A DNA stretch of 64,000 bases from Rhodospirillales bacterium (GCA_028281785.1 JANQJG010000098.1:1-64000); one strand, 5' to 3'; positions 40,833 through 50,022 are shown, counted from the first letter of the stretch. The notes: a model not told the origin generated them from the sequence alone. Made by a program: numbers and translations.

Positions 40833-41867
40833 ATGAGAGACTCCTCCCCCATGAGCGAGCCATCGCCGCCCCGGAAGCAGGCCGAGGCCATTCTTCAACG
40901 CATCCGCCGCCTGTTCCCGGGAGTCATCCTGTGCTTGACCGTCGTCGCCGCGGCGCGTTTCCTGTCCGATCACTACGGAGCCCCGCAGATGCTGTTTGCG
41001 CTGCTGCTGGGCATGGCCTTCCACTTCCTGGTGGAAGAGCCTTCCTGCGCGCCGGGTATCGAGCTGTCGGCCCGCACGGTACTGCGGATCGGAGTCGCCT
41101 TGCTGGGCATGCGCATCACGATCGACGAGGTCATGGCGCTGGGGGGCTTCTCCGTCCTGTGGATCGGTATCGGCGTCATCCTGACCATCTTCGTCGGGGG
41201 CGTGGCGGCACGCGCCTTCGGCCGACGCTTCGATTTTGGTGTGCTCACCGGCGGCGCCGTGGGCATCTGCGGCGCGGCCGCGGCGCTGGCAATCTCCTCG
41301 ATCCTGCCACGGCATCCAGCGTCCGAGCGGGACACCATCTTCACTGTCCTGGCGGTAACGACACTGTCCACCATCGCCATGGTCGCCTATCCCATCCTGG
41401 CTCTCGGGCTGGGCCTCGACACCTTGGATTCGGGCATCTTCCTCGGCGCGACCATCCACGACGTGGCGCAGGTGGTCGGCGCCGGGTACGGCATGTCGGC
41501 GGAGACCGGGGACATCTCCACCATTACCAAGCTGTTCCGGGTCATGATGCTGGTTCCGGTGGTCTTCGTGCTGTCGCTCGCGTTCCGCCGCCGCGGCGGC
41601 CAACAGGGAAAGACCCCATTGCCGGTGTTCGTGCTGGTCTTCTGTATGTTCGTCGGGTTCAACAGCTTCGGTCTCATCCCCGAACAGCTGCGCCTCCTGC
41701 TGGTGAATGCCTCCAGCTGGTGTCTGGTCACCGCCATCGCCGCGCTGGGCGTGAAAACCTCCCTGAAATCCCTCGTCGACGTCGGCTTCGTCCCCGTCGC
41801 GCTGATGGTGGCGGAGACCCTTTTCATCGCCGGCTGGGTGCTGGCCGGATTGATGATCGTCTTCTGA
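40833..41867 (+). CDS. YeiH-family putative membrane transporter (UPF0324)
   Basis: The product has about 9-10 membrane helices and the YeiH signatures LLGMRITIDEVMALGG, GGAVGICGAAAALAISSILP and GATIHDVAQVVGAGY. The family is often annotated as a putative sulfate exporter, with little experimental basis. I start at the ATG at 40833, preceded by GAGGGCACC; earlier in-frame starts precede it. It lies downstream of the aldolase terminator, and convergent with the second TctA gene. A role in exporting sulfite or another anion formed in catabolism is possible. Confidence 0.85.
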   Translation: MRDSSPMSEPSPPRKQAEAILQRIRRLFPGVILCLTVVAAARFLSDHYGAPQMLFALLLGMAFHFLVEEPSCAPGIELSARTVLRIGVALLGMRITIDEVMALGGFSVLWIGIGVILTIFVGGVAARAFGRRFDFGVLTGGAVGICGAAAALAISSILPRHPASERDTIFTVLAVTTLSTIAMVAYPILALGLGLDTLDSGIFLGATIHDVAQVVGAGYGMSAETGDISTITKLFRVMMLVPVVFVLSLAFRRRGGQQGKTPLPVFVLVFCMFVGFNSFGLIPEQLRLLLVNASSWCLVTAIAALGVKTSLKSLVDVGFVPVALMVAETLFIAGWVLAGLMIVF

Positions 41868-41909
41868 CATTGTTCGGCCAGTTCGGCATCGACGGGGCAT
41901 GCGCATCCC

Positions 41910-43418
41910 TCATTCGGGGCCCTTCGTCTTGCGCCGCCGCCCGAAACGGCCGATGACCGGCGCCAGGAACAAAACCACGCAGATGACCACCAGCAGGACC
42001 GCAACCGGCCGGTCGAGAATGGACAGGAAGCTGCCACCGGATATCATCAAGGCCGTCCGCAGCTTGGCCTCGGCGATCGGCGCGAGCACGAATCCGATCA
42101 CGAAGGGAGCCAGCGGGATGCGCGCCCGCTCCATCAGAAAGCCCAGCAGGCCGCATCCGACCATGACCCAGACGTCGAACATGCGGTTGTTCAATGCGAA
42201 GGATCCGACGACGCAGAACACCAGGATCGGCGGCATCAGAAGGTAGAGCGGAATGTCCGCCACCCGCCGCAGATAACGGATCAGCCCCATCATCATCAGG
42301 AACATGGCGATGTTGGCGATCAGGCAGGCCCCCATGATGACGTAGACAAGGCTGCTGTTCGTGGTGAACAGCAGCGGCCCCGGCGTGATGCCGTGGATGA
42401 TCATGGCGCCCATCAGGAACGCATCGGCGATGCTGCCGGGAATACCGAGGGATATCAGGGGGATGAGGGCGCCGCCGACGGTCGAGTTGTTACCGGTCTC
42501 GGAGGCGACGATACCCTCTTCCGAGCCCGTCCCGAACTTTTCCGGCCTCTTGGAGGTCGCCTTGGCGACCAGATAAGCCAGCACCGACCCGATATTGGCG
42601 CCGACCCCAGGCAGGATGCCGACAAACGTTCCGATCACCGAGGAGCGGACCAGGTTGACGCCATGCCGCCGCAGGTCGCTCAGCTTGGCCGCGATCCGGC
42701 TGACACCGACGCTTCGCTCCGGCTTGGCGTCGGCGTTGAGCATGTCGCTGACGACTTGGCTGATGGCGTACACGCCCACCAGGACCGGCAACAGCGAGAA
42801 CCCGCCCTCCATGGCGGGCATGCCGAAGGTAAGCCGCGGCATGCCGACCGAGGGGTCCTCACCCGGCAGCGCGATGAGGACTCCCAGCAATCCCGAGATC
42901 AGGGCGCGAGTGGTGCTGCCCTCGCCAACGGCGGAGATCAGCATCAGGGCCAGCAAGGTCAGCGCGAAGAACTCCCAGGGACCAAAATGGACGGCGGCTT
43001 CCGCCAGCGGCAGGGCTAACAGCACCAGGAACACCCATGACACGATCCCGCCGAAAAAGGACGAGAGCGTACCGAGCCCAAGGGCGCGGCCCGGCTGCCC
43101 CTTCTTCGCCATGGGGAAGCCGTCCAGCGTGGTCATCACGCTGGCCGGCGTCCCCGGCATGCGCAGCAGGGTGGCGCTGATCAGGCCGCCGCTGACCGAG
43201 CCGACATACTCCGAAACCAGCAGCACCATCGCCTGCTCGGGAGTAAGAAAAAAGGTCGCCGGCAGCGACAGCGCGATCAGCATGCTGCCCGTCAGCCCCG
43301 GAATGGCGCCAACGGTAATCCCCAGGAACACGCCGACAAGAAGATAGGGTGCGGTGGCGGGCGTCAGGACATGCCAAATCCCGCCCCCCAGTCCAGTGAG
43401 AATGCCGGATAAGTCCAT
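41910..43418 (-). CDS. tctA: Tripartite tricarboxylate transporter large membrane protein, set 2
   Basis: A 502-residue TctA: ITVGAIPGLTGSMLIALSLP, SEYVGSVSGGLISATLLRMP, GILPGVGANIGSVLAYLV and NNSTVGGALIPLISLGIPGS. It differs clearly from set 1 (for instance SGGLISATLLRMPGTPA against GGSIGAILLNIPGTG). It is the last gene of tctC-tctB-tctA set 2 and ends convergent with YeiH. Its operon has the same operator word as set 1, so two TTT systems share one regulator but may carry different acids. Confidence 0.94.
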   Translation of the reverse strand: MDLSGILTGLGGGIWHVLTPATAPYLLVGVFLGITVGAIPGLTGSMLIALSLPATFFLTPEQAMVLLVSEYVGSVSGGLISATLLRMPGTPASVMTTLDGFPMAKKGQPGRALGLGTLSSFFGGIVSWVFLVLLALPLAEAAVHFGPWEFFALTLLALMLISAVGEGSTTRALISGLLGVLIALPGEDPSVGMPRLTFGMPAMEGGFSLLPVLVGVYAISQVVSDMLNADAKPERSVGVSRIAAKLSDLRRHGVNLVRSSVIGTFVGILPGVGANIGSVLAYLVAKATSKRPEKFGTGSEEGIVASETGNNSTVGGALIPLISLGIPGSIADAFLMGAMIIHGITPGPLLFTTNSSLVYVIMGACLIANIAMFLMMMGLIRYLRRVADIPLYLLMPPILVFCVVGSFALNNRMFDVWVMVGCGLLGFLMERARIPLAPFVIGFVLAPIAEAKLRTALMISGGSFLSILDRPVAVLLVVICVVLFLAPVIGRFGRRRKTKGPE

Positions 43419-43439
43419 TCCCGCGCGCCCCTTCCACCC

Positions 43440-43931
43440 TCACGGGAGATCGATCAGCAGGAATTCGGTGAACACGACATGGGTTCCCACGGCCACCACG
43501 GCGGCGACGACAAGGGAGACGATCCGTCCTCGCCCCGTGCCGCCCTCGAGAAGGCGGCTGCCGATATAGGTGAAGATCAGGGTTGCAACCCAGAATGGGA
43601 TGTCCGTCAGGTCGAGCAGGACCACGTAGACGATAAATGCGGCCAGTGAGAGGGCGGTCCGTGATCCGATGCTCCACCGCGGCGCCGGCGCGTTGGTGCC
43701 GGTTTCCGCCGATCCACGATCCGGCTTTGCGAGCCCCTCCCCGAGGGTGAGCTCCTCGAAGACCATCAACGCCACAAGAACCAGCAGGCTGATCGCAACG
43801 AAATAGGGAATGGTTGCCGATCCGAAGCTGTCGAAAGCCAGTTCGGGCGCATTGGCCGCCTGCTGGATGGCCAGCCCCGCTAGAATGACGACGGCTCCGG
43901 TCGTCACCCAGGTCCAATTGCGCCTCGACAT
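43440..43931 (-). CDS. tctB: Tripartite tricarboxylate transporter small membrane protein, set 2
   Basis: The 163-residue product has four predicted helices (VILAGLAIQQAANAP, IPYFVAISLLVLVALM, SLAAFIVYVVLLDLT, SLVVAAVVAVGTHVVF) and a hydrophilic loop between the second and third. It lies 21 bp before tctA and 83 bp after tctC, with an attenuator-like hairpin between it and tctC. Confidence 0.88.
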   Translation of the reverse strand: MSRRNWTWVTTGAVVILAGLAIQQAANAPELAFDSFGSATIPYFVAISLLVLVALMVFEELTLGEGLAKPDRGSAETGTNAPAPRWSIGSRTALSLAAFIVYVVLLDLTDIPFWVATLIFTYIGSRLLEGGTGRGRIVSLVVAAVVAVGTHVVFTEFLLIDLP

Positions 43932-43956
43932 CCGCTTTCTCCCGGCAGCGCTTCAA

Positions 43957-44000
43957 GAAAAAGCGGGCAGTCCCCTCCCTTGGCCGAGGGCACCGCCCGC
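43957..44000 (-). terminator. Attenuator between tctC and tctB of set 2
   Basis: On the transcribed strand GCGGGCGGTGCCCT and AGGGGACTGCCCGC form a GC-rich stem of about 12 bp (small mismatch) followed by TTTTTC. It lies just after the tctC stop and before tctB. Partial termination here would give more binding protein than permease. Confidence 0.7.
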
Positions 44001-44014
44001 GATCAGGGAGACCG

Positions 44015-44974
44015 CTATTTCTTGCTCTTCATGGCCTGGGAAGCAATCGGCTCGATCTTCGCGTATTCGGCCGCGATGTAGTTCCTAAGCTCATCGCCGG
44101 CGCGATAGATGGGCAGGGTCAGGCGCTTGGTAAAGGCGTCCTTCACCTGTTGCGTGTCCATAGCCGCCTTGAAGATTTCAGCCAGCTTGGCGACGCGGTC
44201 GGCCGGCGTGCCCTTGGGCGCCAGCCACCAGTATTCGAAGCAGAAGGAAATGTCGAAGCCCTGCTCCCTGGCCGTTGGTATGTCGGGCAACCCGGGATGG
44301 CGCTCATCGGCGAGGATGGCCAAACCGCGCAGGCCGGCCGCGCGTCCGGCATTGAATTGACCGGCCGAAATCGCCGTCACATTGATATGCCCGCCCTTGA
44401 GATTGGTGAAATTGGCGACATCGCCGCCGATCTGGACGAAGCGGAACTGCGCGCCGGGCATGGTGCTTTGAAGAAGCAATCCCCCCATATGGTTGAGGGC
44501 GCCCAGATTGACGCCGTAGATCAGAGTATCGGGCTGGGCCTTGGCCGCCGAAAGCACGTCCTTCAGCGACTTGTGGGGGGCGGACTCCATGACCGCCACC
44601 GTCAGGCAGACATCGCCGGTTCCGGCGACGGGCTCGAAATCGCGATAGCCATAATCGGCGAGCCCCGTGGCTTCGCTTGTCAGCAGGGTGAGATGATTCA
44701 TCAAGAGCGTGTAGCCATCGGGCTCCGCCTCTTTGGCGGTGCGGGACCCGATCCGGCCGCCGGGGCCGGCGATGTTGGTCACGACGAAGGGAACGCTGGC
44801 CAAGTTGTTGGCCTCGATGGCGTTCTGAAACGTACGAGCGATCGCATCGGAACCGCCACCTGCCTTGAATGGAACGATGACCTTGATCGGTTTTTCTGGG
44901 TATTCCGCCATCGCGCTGCCAATCGTCGTCAGCGCAAAGGCGAAAGATGCAAGAACCGATAGGGTTTGACGCAT
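44015..44974 (-). CDS. tctC: Tripartite tricarboxylate transporter binding protein, set 2
   Basis: A 319-residue periplasmic protein with signal peptide (cleavage near AMA-EYPEKP) and the TctC N-terminal signature YPEKPIKVIVPFKAGGGSDA. The mature body contains NIAGPGGRIGSRTAKEAEPD and ERHPGLPDIPTAREQGFD, both common in the family. The start ATG (44972-44974) follows CAGGAGG. It is paralogous to the set 1 protein but not close, so the ligand may differ. Its promoter carries the GntR-type operator at 45107-45118. Confidence 0.93.
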   Translation of the reverse strand: MRQTLSVLASFAFALTTIGSAMAEYPEKPIKVIVPFKAGGGSDAIARTFQNAIEANNLASVPFVVTNIAGPGGRIGSRTAKEAEPDGYTLLMNHLTLLTSEATGLADYGYRDFEPVAGTGDVCLTVAVMESAPHKSLKDVLSAAKAQPDTLIYGVNLGALNHMGGLLLQSTMPGAQFRFVQIGGDVANFTNLKGGHINVTAISAGQFNAGRAAGLRGLAILADERHPGLPDIPTAREQGFDISFCFEYWWLAPKGTPADRVAKLAEIFKAAMDTQQVKDAFTKRLTLPIYRAGDELRNYIAAEYAKIEPIASQAMKSKK

Positions 44975-45085
44975 CGGGGTAGACCTCCTGTTTTCTGACT
45001 CCACGCCGCGACGGAACCGGCGGGAATGTTCGTTCGGTTGGTTTGTCGTCCGCGTGTCACGGACCGCCCTTCTTCGGGGATTTCG

Positions 45086-45118
45086 ATGCTATCTGCGGGA
45101 ATATTAATTGTCAACAAT
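45086..45118 (-). promoter_or_regulatory. Promoter and GntR-type operator of tctC set 2
   Basis: ATTGTCAACAAT (45107-45118) matches the operator upstream of tctC set 1 and that of the aldolase. Read leftward, TTGACA (complement of 45109-45114) and TAGCAT (complement of 45086-45091) are spaced by 17 bp and form a sigma70-like promoter, with the operator over the -35 box. It lies about 110-145 bp upstream of tctC set 2. Confidence 0.7.
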
Positions 45119-45191
45119 CTTAAAATAAGAATTTTAACTTTCTATCGGAAAAAGGAAATCTCTCGGGCGGGAAAGGATCGCGGCTGTGCCC

Positions 45192-45728
45192 TTAAAAAGA
45201 TCCGTCGGGAACCGCGGGCTCGTCGGGTCGAATCTCCGACCGCCGCACTCCCGCGCGATGCTCGGTCCCGTCAGGATCCCCGCCTTCGACGAAGGTCGAG
45301 AGGTTGTCGGAAAGGCGATGAATTGTGCGCGCGAATCGTTCGATCTCGTCTTGGGAGAAGCCTTTGAACAGGATCTCCCAATACGCTTCGATGGCCTTGA
45401 ACGCCTGTTTGTGGACTTCGCGGCCCGCCGCCGTGATGCGGACATCGAAACTGCGCCTGTCTGAGCCTCGGACATGCCGGGTGACGAACTTCCGGCGCTC
45501 GAGAAGTCCCAACGTGCGCGAGAGGTTGTTGCGATCCTGCCCCACTCGGGCGGCCAACTCTCCCTGGCTGAGGCCGTCGGCCCGGCAAAGCTCGCGCAGA
45601 ATGATCTCCTGCTGCCGCGTGATCGGACAGCCGATCCCCTTGAGCAATCGAGAGAGAGTCAGGTTGACCAGCTTGTCGAACCGGGCCAGCGGCAGACGGG
45701 GATAAGAGATGGCGGCGTCTTTCTTCAT
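45192..45728 (-). CDS. MarR-family transcriptional regulator
   Basis: The 178-residue product has a MarR winged helix: LSQGELAARVGQDRNNLSRT as recognition part and LERRKFVTRHVRGSDRRSFD as wing with SDRRS. A long C-terminal tail (about 25 residues) follows. It is the last gene of a leftward unit with the zinc alcohol dehydrogenase, whose stop lies 19 bp upstream. It probably responds to a carbonyl or aromatic-acid ligand from that unit. No operator was identified. Confidence 0.88.
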   Translation of the reverse strand: MKKDAAISYPRLPLARFDKLVNLTLSRLLKGIGCPITRQQEIILRELCRADGLSQGELAARVGQDRNNLSRTLGLLERRKFVTRHVRGSDRRSFDVRITAAGREVHKQAFKAIEAYWEILFKGFSQDEIERFARTIHRLSDNLSTFVEGGDPDGTEHRAGVRRSEIRPDEPAVPDGSF

Positions 45729-45746
45729 GGACCTCTCCGGGACCGA

Positions 45747-46790
45747 CTAGGGCCTAGCGGCGTCCTCCGAAACATGGAATACGACCCGCACGAGGTCCTC
45801 CCGGCGCTGGTCCACCAACTCGAAGGCATCCTGCGCGTCCTCCATGGCCACGCGATGGGTCACCAGCCGCGACAACGCCGACCGGTGGGCGGCGGCAATC
45901 TCGCAAGCCTTTGTAAAGTCGCCGGCCTCGTAGGTCACGCTGCCGATCATTGCCTGTTCCTTCGACTTCAATTCCTGCAGCGGGACCGGCGCCGGACCGT
46001 CATACATCGCGATAACGATAATCCGCCCGCGGACCCGTACGGCGTGAACGGCTTGCTCGACAACGCCCGCACCGTCGGTCGCCAGAAAGGCGTGGTCCAC
46101 GCCCTCGCCGCCGGCCACGTCGCGTGCAAGGTCGAGGACCGATCCCTGTTGTGCATTATGGATATCCGTGGCGCCTAGATCTCGCGCCACCGCCAGATTG
46201 TAGTCGTGGAGGTCGGTGGCGATAACGGTCGCCGCACCCGCCTCGCGCGCGGCCAGCACGGTCAGCAGACCGATGGCCCCCGCGCCGAACACGATGGCCG
46301 ACTGCCCTGGGCCGATGCCGGCGCGGCGAACGGCGTGTACCGCCACCGCCAGGGGTTCGGTCAGCGTCGCCTCGGCGGCGCCCACCCCGTCGGCCACCTC
46401 GAAAAGAAGATCGGCCGGGATCACGAAGTATTCGGCATACGCTCCGGGCCAATCGGTGAAACCGAGCATCAGGCGAGAACGGCATAGATTCGGCGTTCCG
46501 TCCCGGCAGGGCCGACAGCGGCCGCAGGTCCTTTGCGGCATGGCAGCCACACGCGTCCCCGGCGGGGGGCCGGTCACGCCCTCCCCCAGCGTCTCCACGA
46601 CGCCGCAGACCTCGTGGCCCATCACCACGGGCGGCCGGCGGCCGAAATGGCGGCCGTGATAGCCATGCAGCTCCGAGCCGCAGATGCCGGCTTCGAGCAC
46701 GCGAACCAGGGCCTCGCCCGGGCCCGGTTGCGGCTTCTCCATGTCTACGAGGGTGACCTTTCCCGGTTCGGTCAGCAGGATGGCTTTCAC
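45747..46790 (-). CDS. Zinc-dependent alcohol dehydrogenase (MDR family)
   Basis: A 347-residue medium-chain dehydrogenase: catalytic zinc ligands in [13 protein letters not shown] and [14 protein letters not shown] (Cys and Glu/His), structural-zinc cysteines in [15 protein letters not shown], and the NAD site [15 protein letters not shown]. It belongs to the sorbitol/threonine/galactitol dehydrogenase group, oxidising a polyol or hydroxy acid. It lies downstream of the broken 2-hydroxyacid dehydrogenase and two SDRs, which fits an uronate, polyol or aldonate pathway. The exact alcohol is unknown. Confidence 0.9.
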   Translation of the reverse strand: MKAILLTEPGKVTLVDMEKPQPGPGEALVRVLEAGICGSELHGYHGRHFGRRPPVVMGHEVCGVVETLGEGVTGPPPGTRVAAMPQRTCGRCRPCRDGTPNLCRSRLMLGFTDWPGAYAEYFVIPADLLFEVADGVGAAEATLTEPLAVAVHAVRRAGIGPGQSAIVFGAGAIGLLTVLAAREAGAATVIATDLHDYNLAVARDLGATDIHNAQQGSVLDLARDVAGGEGVDHAFLATDGAGVVEQAVHAVRVRGRIIVIAMYDGPAPVPLQELKSKEQAMIGSVTYEAGDFTKACEIAAAHRSALSRLVTHRVAMEDAQDAFELVDQRREDLVRVVFHVSEDAARP

Positions 46791-46812
46791 GGTCGTCTCC
46801 TCGCCTGTCCGA

Positions 46813-47179
46813 TCACGCGAACACGTTGTTGGTGGGCGGCAGCCCGTCCACCAACACGCGGCGGATTTCCGTGGCCGCGCCTACCGCCATGGCGGTAGGC
46901 GCCTGGATGGTCATCGCGGCGACATGGGGGGGTGACGATGTTCTCGCAGGCGAACAGGGCGTCGTCGAAATCCGGCGGCTCGCGGTCGAACACGTCGAGC
47001 GCGGCGCCGCCGATCCGTCCGGACTGTGCGGCCTCGGCCAGGGCCTCCTTGTCGATCAGCCCGCCGCGCGAGGTGTTGACGATGATCGCATCGGGCTTGA
47101 CCAGGTCCAGCCGCGCGAAATCGCCGAGCAGGTCCAGCCCCTCGGGGCGCACATTGCCGAGAACGAGAACATTGTCCAT
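46813..47179 (-). pseudogene. Broken D-2-hydroxyacid dehydrogenase
   Basis: The frame begins [18 protein letters not shown], then jumps directly to [20 protein letters not shown], the C-terminal part of the NAD-binding domain, so some 190 residues including the GxGxxG loop are missing by an in-frame deletion. After ENIVTPP a run of seven C (G at 46926-46932) shifts the frame; with one C fewer, the true C-terminus ([20 protein letters not shown], ending NNVFA) follows in frame. The gene lies in the same operon as an intact 2-hydroxyacid dehydrogenase 0.9 kb upstream. It is surely non-functional as an oxidoreductase. Confidence 0.85.
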
Positions 47180-47204
47180 CGGACCCTCCCTCCCTTGCCG
47201 CGTT

Positions 47205-48026
47205 CTACAGCCCGGCATAGGCGTTGAAGCCGCCGTCGACCGGCGTGACAGTGCCGGTGACGAAGCGCGAGCCGTCGCCGGCGTACCACAGCGCCGTCCC
47301 GACCAGGTCCTCCACCTCGCCCAGCCGTCCCATCGGCGTGTGGGCGATGATTTTCTCGGCCCGTTCGCTATGACTGCCATCGGCGTTGAACAGGGCGTCG
47401 CGCATGCGCTCGTTGGGGAAGAAGCCGGGCGCGATGGCGTTGACGCGGACGCGCGGCGTGTACTCCTTCGCGACATGGCAGGCGAGCCATTGGGTGAAGT
47501 TGCTGACCGCCGCCTTCGACGCGGCATAGGCGGGACGCCCCTCCAGGGGGCGATACGCGTTCATCGAGCTGATATTGATGATCGACCCGCCGGTTTCGTT
47601 CGCCACCATCGGCCGGCCATAAGACAGGCAGGGCAGGATCGCGCCGCCCAACACATTGAGAATCATCGTGTCTTCCAGGGCCTGCGGCGGCAGGTCGAAG
47701 AACCCGGTCTTCTGATCGGTGATGGCGGCCTTGATGTTGCCGCCCGCGCAGTTGACCAGGACATCGATGCGGCCGAAATCCCGCATCACGGTGTCGGCAT
47801 GGGCGGCGATGGCGTCGGGGTCGAGCACGTCGACCCGGTCGCTGCGGGCCCTCACGCCCAGGGCCGCGGCAGCAGCAGCCACCCCCTCGGCCGGTCCGGC
47901 GTTGTTGTTGTAGGTCAAGGCCAGATCGGCGCCGGCCCTTGCAAAGCCGCTCGCGATGGCTCCGCCGATGGCGCCCGAGGCACCGGTTATCACGGCGGTT
48001 CGGCCGTTCAGGGAAAACAGGTCCAC
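47205..48026 (-). CDS. SDR-family oxidoreductase (D-mannonate oxidoreductase-like)
   Basis: The 273-residue product is a classical short-chain dehydrogenase: [25 protein letters not shown] and the catalytic Ser-Tyr-Lys ([21 protein letters not shown]). [16 protein letters not shown] and [12 protein letters not shown] resemble the YjmF/UxuB-type SDRs that reduce D-fructuronate, so a hexuronate role is possible alongside the nearby KDG kinase. It starts with GTG overlapping the stop of the upstream 2-hydroxyacid dehydrogenase (TAGTG), with GGAGG before it. Confidence 0.85.
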   Translation of the reverse strand: MDLFSLNGRTAVITGASGAIGGAIASGFARAGADLALTYNNNAGPAEGVAAAAAALGVRARSDRVDVLDPDAIAAHADTVMRDFGRIDVLVNCAGGNIKAAITDQKTGFFDLPPQALEDTMILNVLGGAILPCLSYGRPMVANETGGSIINISSMNAYRPLEGRPAYAASKAAVSNFTQWLACHVAKEYTPRVRVNAIAPGFFPNERMRDALFNADGSHSERAEKIIAHTPMGRLGEVEDLVGTALWYAGDGSRFVTGTVTPVDGGFNAYAGL

Positions 48027-49021
48027 TAGCCCTTTCCTCCCGACTGACTGGTTTGAAAGACCTCTGGATTGACGACATGGCGAAGCGGTTCGCCGCGCGA
48101 AAACCTCAGGACCTCTTCGACGGCCGCCATGGCGACGGCGCGCTGCGCCTCCGGCGTCACGGCGGCGATATGCGGCAGGACGAGGCAGTTCTCCAGGCGC
48201 AGGAGCGGCTCCTCAGCGCGCACGGGCTCATTGGCCAGAACGTCCGTGGCGGCCGCGAAGATGGCGTTGCGGGCGAGCGCGTCGTAAAGCGCCCGCTCTT
48301 CGACCACCCCTCCGCGCGCGAGATTAATCAGGATGGCGGTGCTTTTCATCAGCGCAAGTTCCCGCGCCCCGATCAGATTCCGCGTTGCCTCCGTCAGCGG
48401 TACATGGAGGGAAATCACATCGCTTTCTCGCAGCAGGGTCTCCAGATCCACGAGCTCCAGCGGCAAGTCGGACAGGCCACGCGCCGACGGCCGCGGATGA
48501 TGCGCCAGCACCTTCATGCCCAGGGCGTGGACCCGCTGGACGACCTCGCGACCGATATGGCCGACCCCGATCAGGCCGAAGGTCTTGCCGAAGAGTTCCA
48601 CCCCCATGAAGCCCAGACGGTCGGGCGCGCCCAGGCGGCAGGATGCGGTCGCCGGAACGAGCCTGCGGGCGGCCGCGAACATGAGGCCCAGGGTGTATTC
48701 GGCGAGGGAGACCGCATTGGCGCCGGGCGTGTTGGTCACCGGGATGCCCCGGCGCGTGGCATGCTCCACATCGACATTGTTGTATCCCGACCCATGGCGG
48801 GCGATGAGGCGCAGGTTCGGCGCCGCGTCGATCAACTCCGCATCGATGGGGACGGGGTCGGTCTTGCTGAGGATGATGTCGACGGTCGCGACGCGGCGGC
48901 GCAGCGCCTCCCGCGACAACCCGTCGTCGCCGACATCGATGCGCAGATGCCGCGCCAGCAGCTCCTGCGCCTCGGGTTGCAGCGGTTCCGTTACGAACAC
49001 CGACAAGGTCGAATGCGCCAT
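48026..49021 (-). CDS. D-isomer 2-hydroxyacid dehydrogenase
   Basis: A 331-residue NAD-dependent dehydrogenase with GLIGVGHIGREVVQRVHALG, catalytic Arg in INLARGGVVEERALYD, Glu in DVLANEPV and His in CLVLPHIAAVTPEAQ: a complete catalytic triad. The family includes phosphoglycerate, glycerate, hydroxypyruvate and formate-like enzymes. I start at MAHSTLSV with GGGAGGG upstream; an ATG 8 codons earlier exists. It lies 28 bp after the SDR at 49050 and overlaps the next SDR start, so it is in one operon with both. Confidence 0.9.
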   Translation of the reverse strand: MAHSTLSVFVTEPLQPEAQELLARHLRIDVGDDGLSREALRRRVATVDIILSKTDPVPIDAELIDAAPNLRLIARHGSGYNNVDVEHATRRGIPVTNTPGANAVSLAEYTLGLMFAAARRLVPATASCRLGAPDRLGFMGVELFGKTFGLIGVGHIGREVVQRVHALGMKVLAHHPRPSARGLSDLPLELVDLETLLRESDVISLHVPLTEATRNLIGARELALMKSTAILINLARGGVVEERALYDALARNAIFAAATDVLANEPVRAEEPLLRLENCLVLPHIAAVTPEAQRAVAMAAVEEVLRFSRGEPLRHVVNPEVFQTSQSGGKG

Positions 49022-49049
49022 GGGCGTGGCCCTCCCGATGGGCACGAGG

Positions 49050-49832
49050 TCAGGGAATCGTGAAGCCGCCGTCGATCGGAATCGTCACCCCCGTGATGTA
49101 GGCTCCCAGCGGCGAAGCCAGGAAGGCCACCGTATTGGCGTAGTCGACGGGCTCGCCTTCCCTTTGCAGGGCCAGCTTCGCGAACACGCGCCCGGTTTCG
49201 TCCTTGCCGCGATAGAACATGGTCCCATCGCGCCCGCCGATCTTCGCCGTCGAGGTGAAGCCCGGCGCGATGGCGTTGACCGTGATGTTGTGCGCGCCCA
49301 GCTCGCGCGCCAGCAGCTTGGTCGCCATGATCACGCCCGCCTTCGACACGCTGTAGGGGCCGCGGCTGACATTGGCGTTGAGCCCGGTCGAGGAGGACAG
49401 GTTGATCACCGCGCCGCCGCGCCCCTGCTCGATCATCCGGCGGGCGGCGGCCTGCGTGCACAGGACCACGCCCTTGAGGTTGATGTCGAGAACCGCGTCC
49501 CACTCTTCGTCCGTCACCTCCATCAGCGTCTCGCGGCTGGAGATGCCGGCATTGTTCACCAGAACGTGGACGCCGCCCAGCTCCCGCACGCAGGCTTCGA
49601 CCATGCTCTCCACCTGATCGCGCCGGGAAACGTCACAAACGACCGGCAGCGCCTTGCGGCCCCGCTTTTCGATTTCCGCGACCGTCGCCGACATGTCGTC
49701 GTCATGGGCGACATCGGCCAGGCACACATCGGCGCCGCATTCGGCCAGGCGGATCGCCTGGGCAGCACCCAGCTGCCGCCGTCCGCCGGTCACGATGGCG
49801 ACGCGGTCGGCAAGGGAAATGGTGGGTTGCAT
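49050..49832 (-). CDS. SDR-family oxidoreductase
   Basis: The 260-residue product has the NAD motif TGGRRQLGAAQAIRLAECG, NNAGIS, and catalytic Ser-Tyr-Lys in INLSSSTGLNANVSRGPYSV followed by SKAG. The C-terminus GAYITGVTIPIDGGFTIP is typical of FabG-like enzymes. The start follows GAGGAGG (49832). It is the first gene of the leftward dehydrogenase operon, divergent from the MmgE/PrpD gene. Reduction of a ketone or oxidation of a hydroxy group on a sugar acid or polyol is likely; the substrate is unknown. Confidence 0.88.
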   Translation of the reverse strand: MQPTISLADRVAIVTGGRRQLGAAQAIRLAECGADVCLADVAHDDDMSATVAEIEKRGRKALPVVCDVSRRDQVESMVEACVRELGGVHVLVNNAGISSRETLMEVTDEEWDAVLDINLKGVVLCTQAAARRMIEQGRGGAVINLSSSTGLNANVSRGPYSVSKAGVIMATKLLARELGAHNITVNAIAPGFTSTAKIGGRDGTMFYRGKDETGRVFAKLALQREGEPVDYANTVAFLASPLGAYITGVTIPIDGGFTIP

Positions 49833-49940
49833 GAAAGCCTCCTCGGCAACGTCACGGGTTCCACGGAACCGCCCGCCCGAAGCCGCGGAAACCGAACGGC
49901 TGCCGACTTGCGTGAGGCCCGATTGACCCAAAACGGATTT

Positions 49941-49976
49941 ATATGTTACTACATCATATAATCATGTAGCTATATA
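49941..49976. promoter_or_regulatory. AT-rich inverted repeat in the SDR/PrpD divergent promoter
   Basis: CTACAT (49949-49954) and ATGTAG (49964-49969) are exact arms extended by ATAT flanks (ATATGTTACTACAT against ATGTAGCTATAT). The repeat is centred in an AT-rich island between the divergent genes. It could be an operator for a GntR- or MarR-type regulator; which one is unknown. Confidence 0.5.
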
Positions 49977-50022
49977 CGAGTCAATCGGAGGGGCGTTCCT
50001 CCGTGACCGCGATGGCCGACAC

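Noticed and set aside
39639-41906. 755-codon minus-strand open frame
   Set aside because: It is antisense to the aldolase and YeiH genes; composition (runs of Asp, Arg, Gln, His) is that of a shadow frame.
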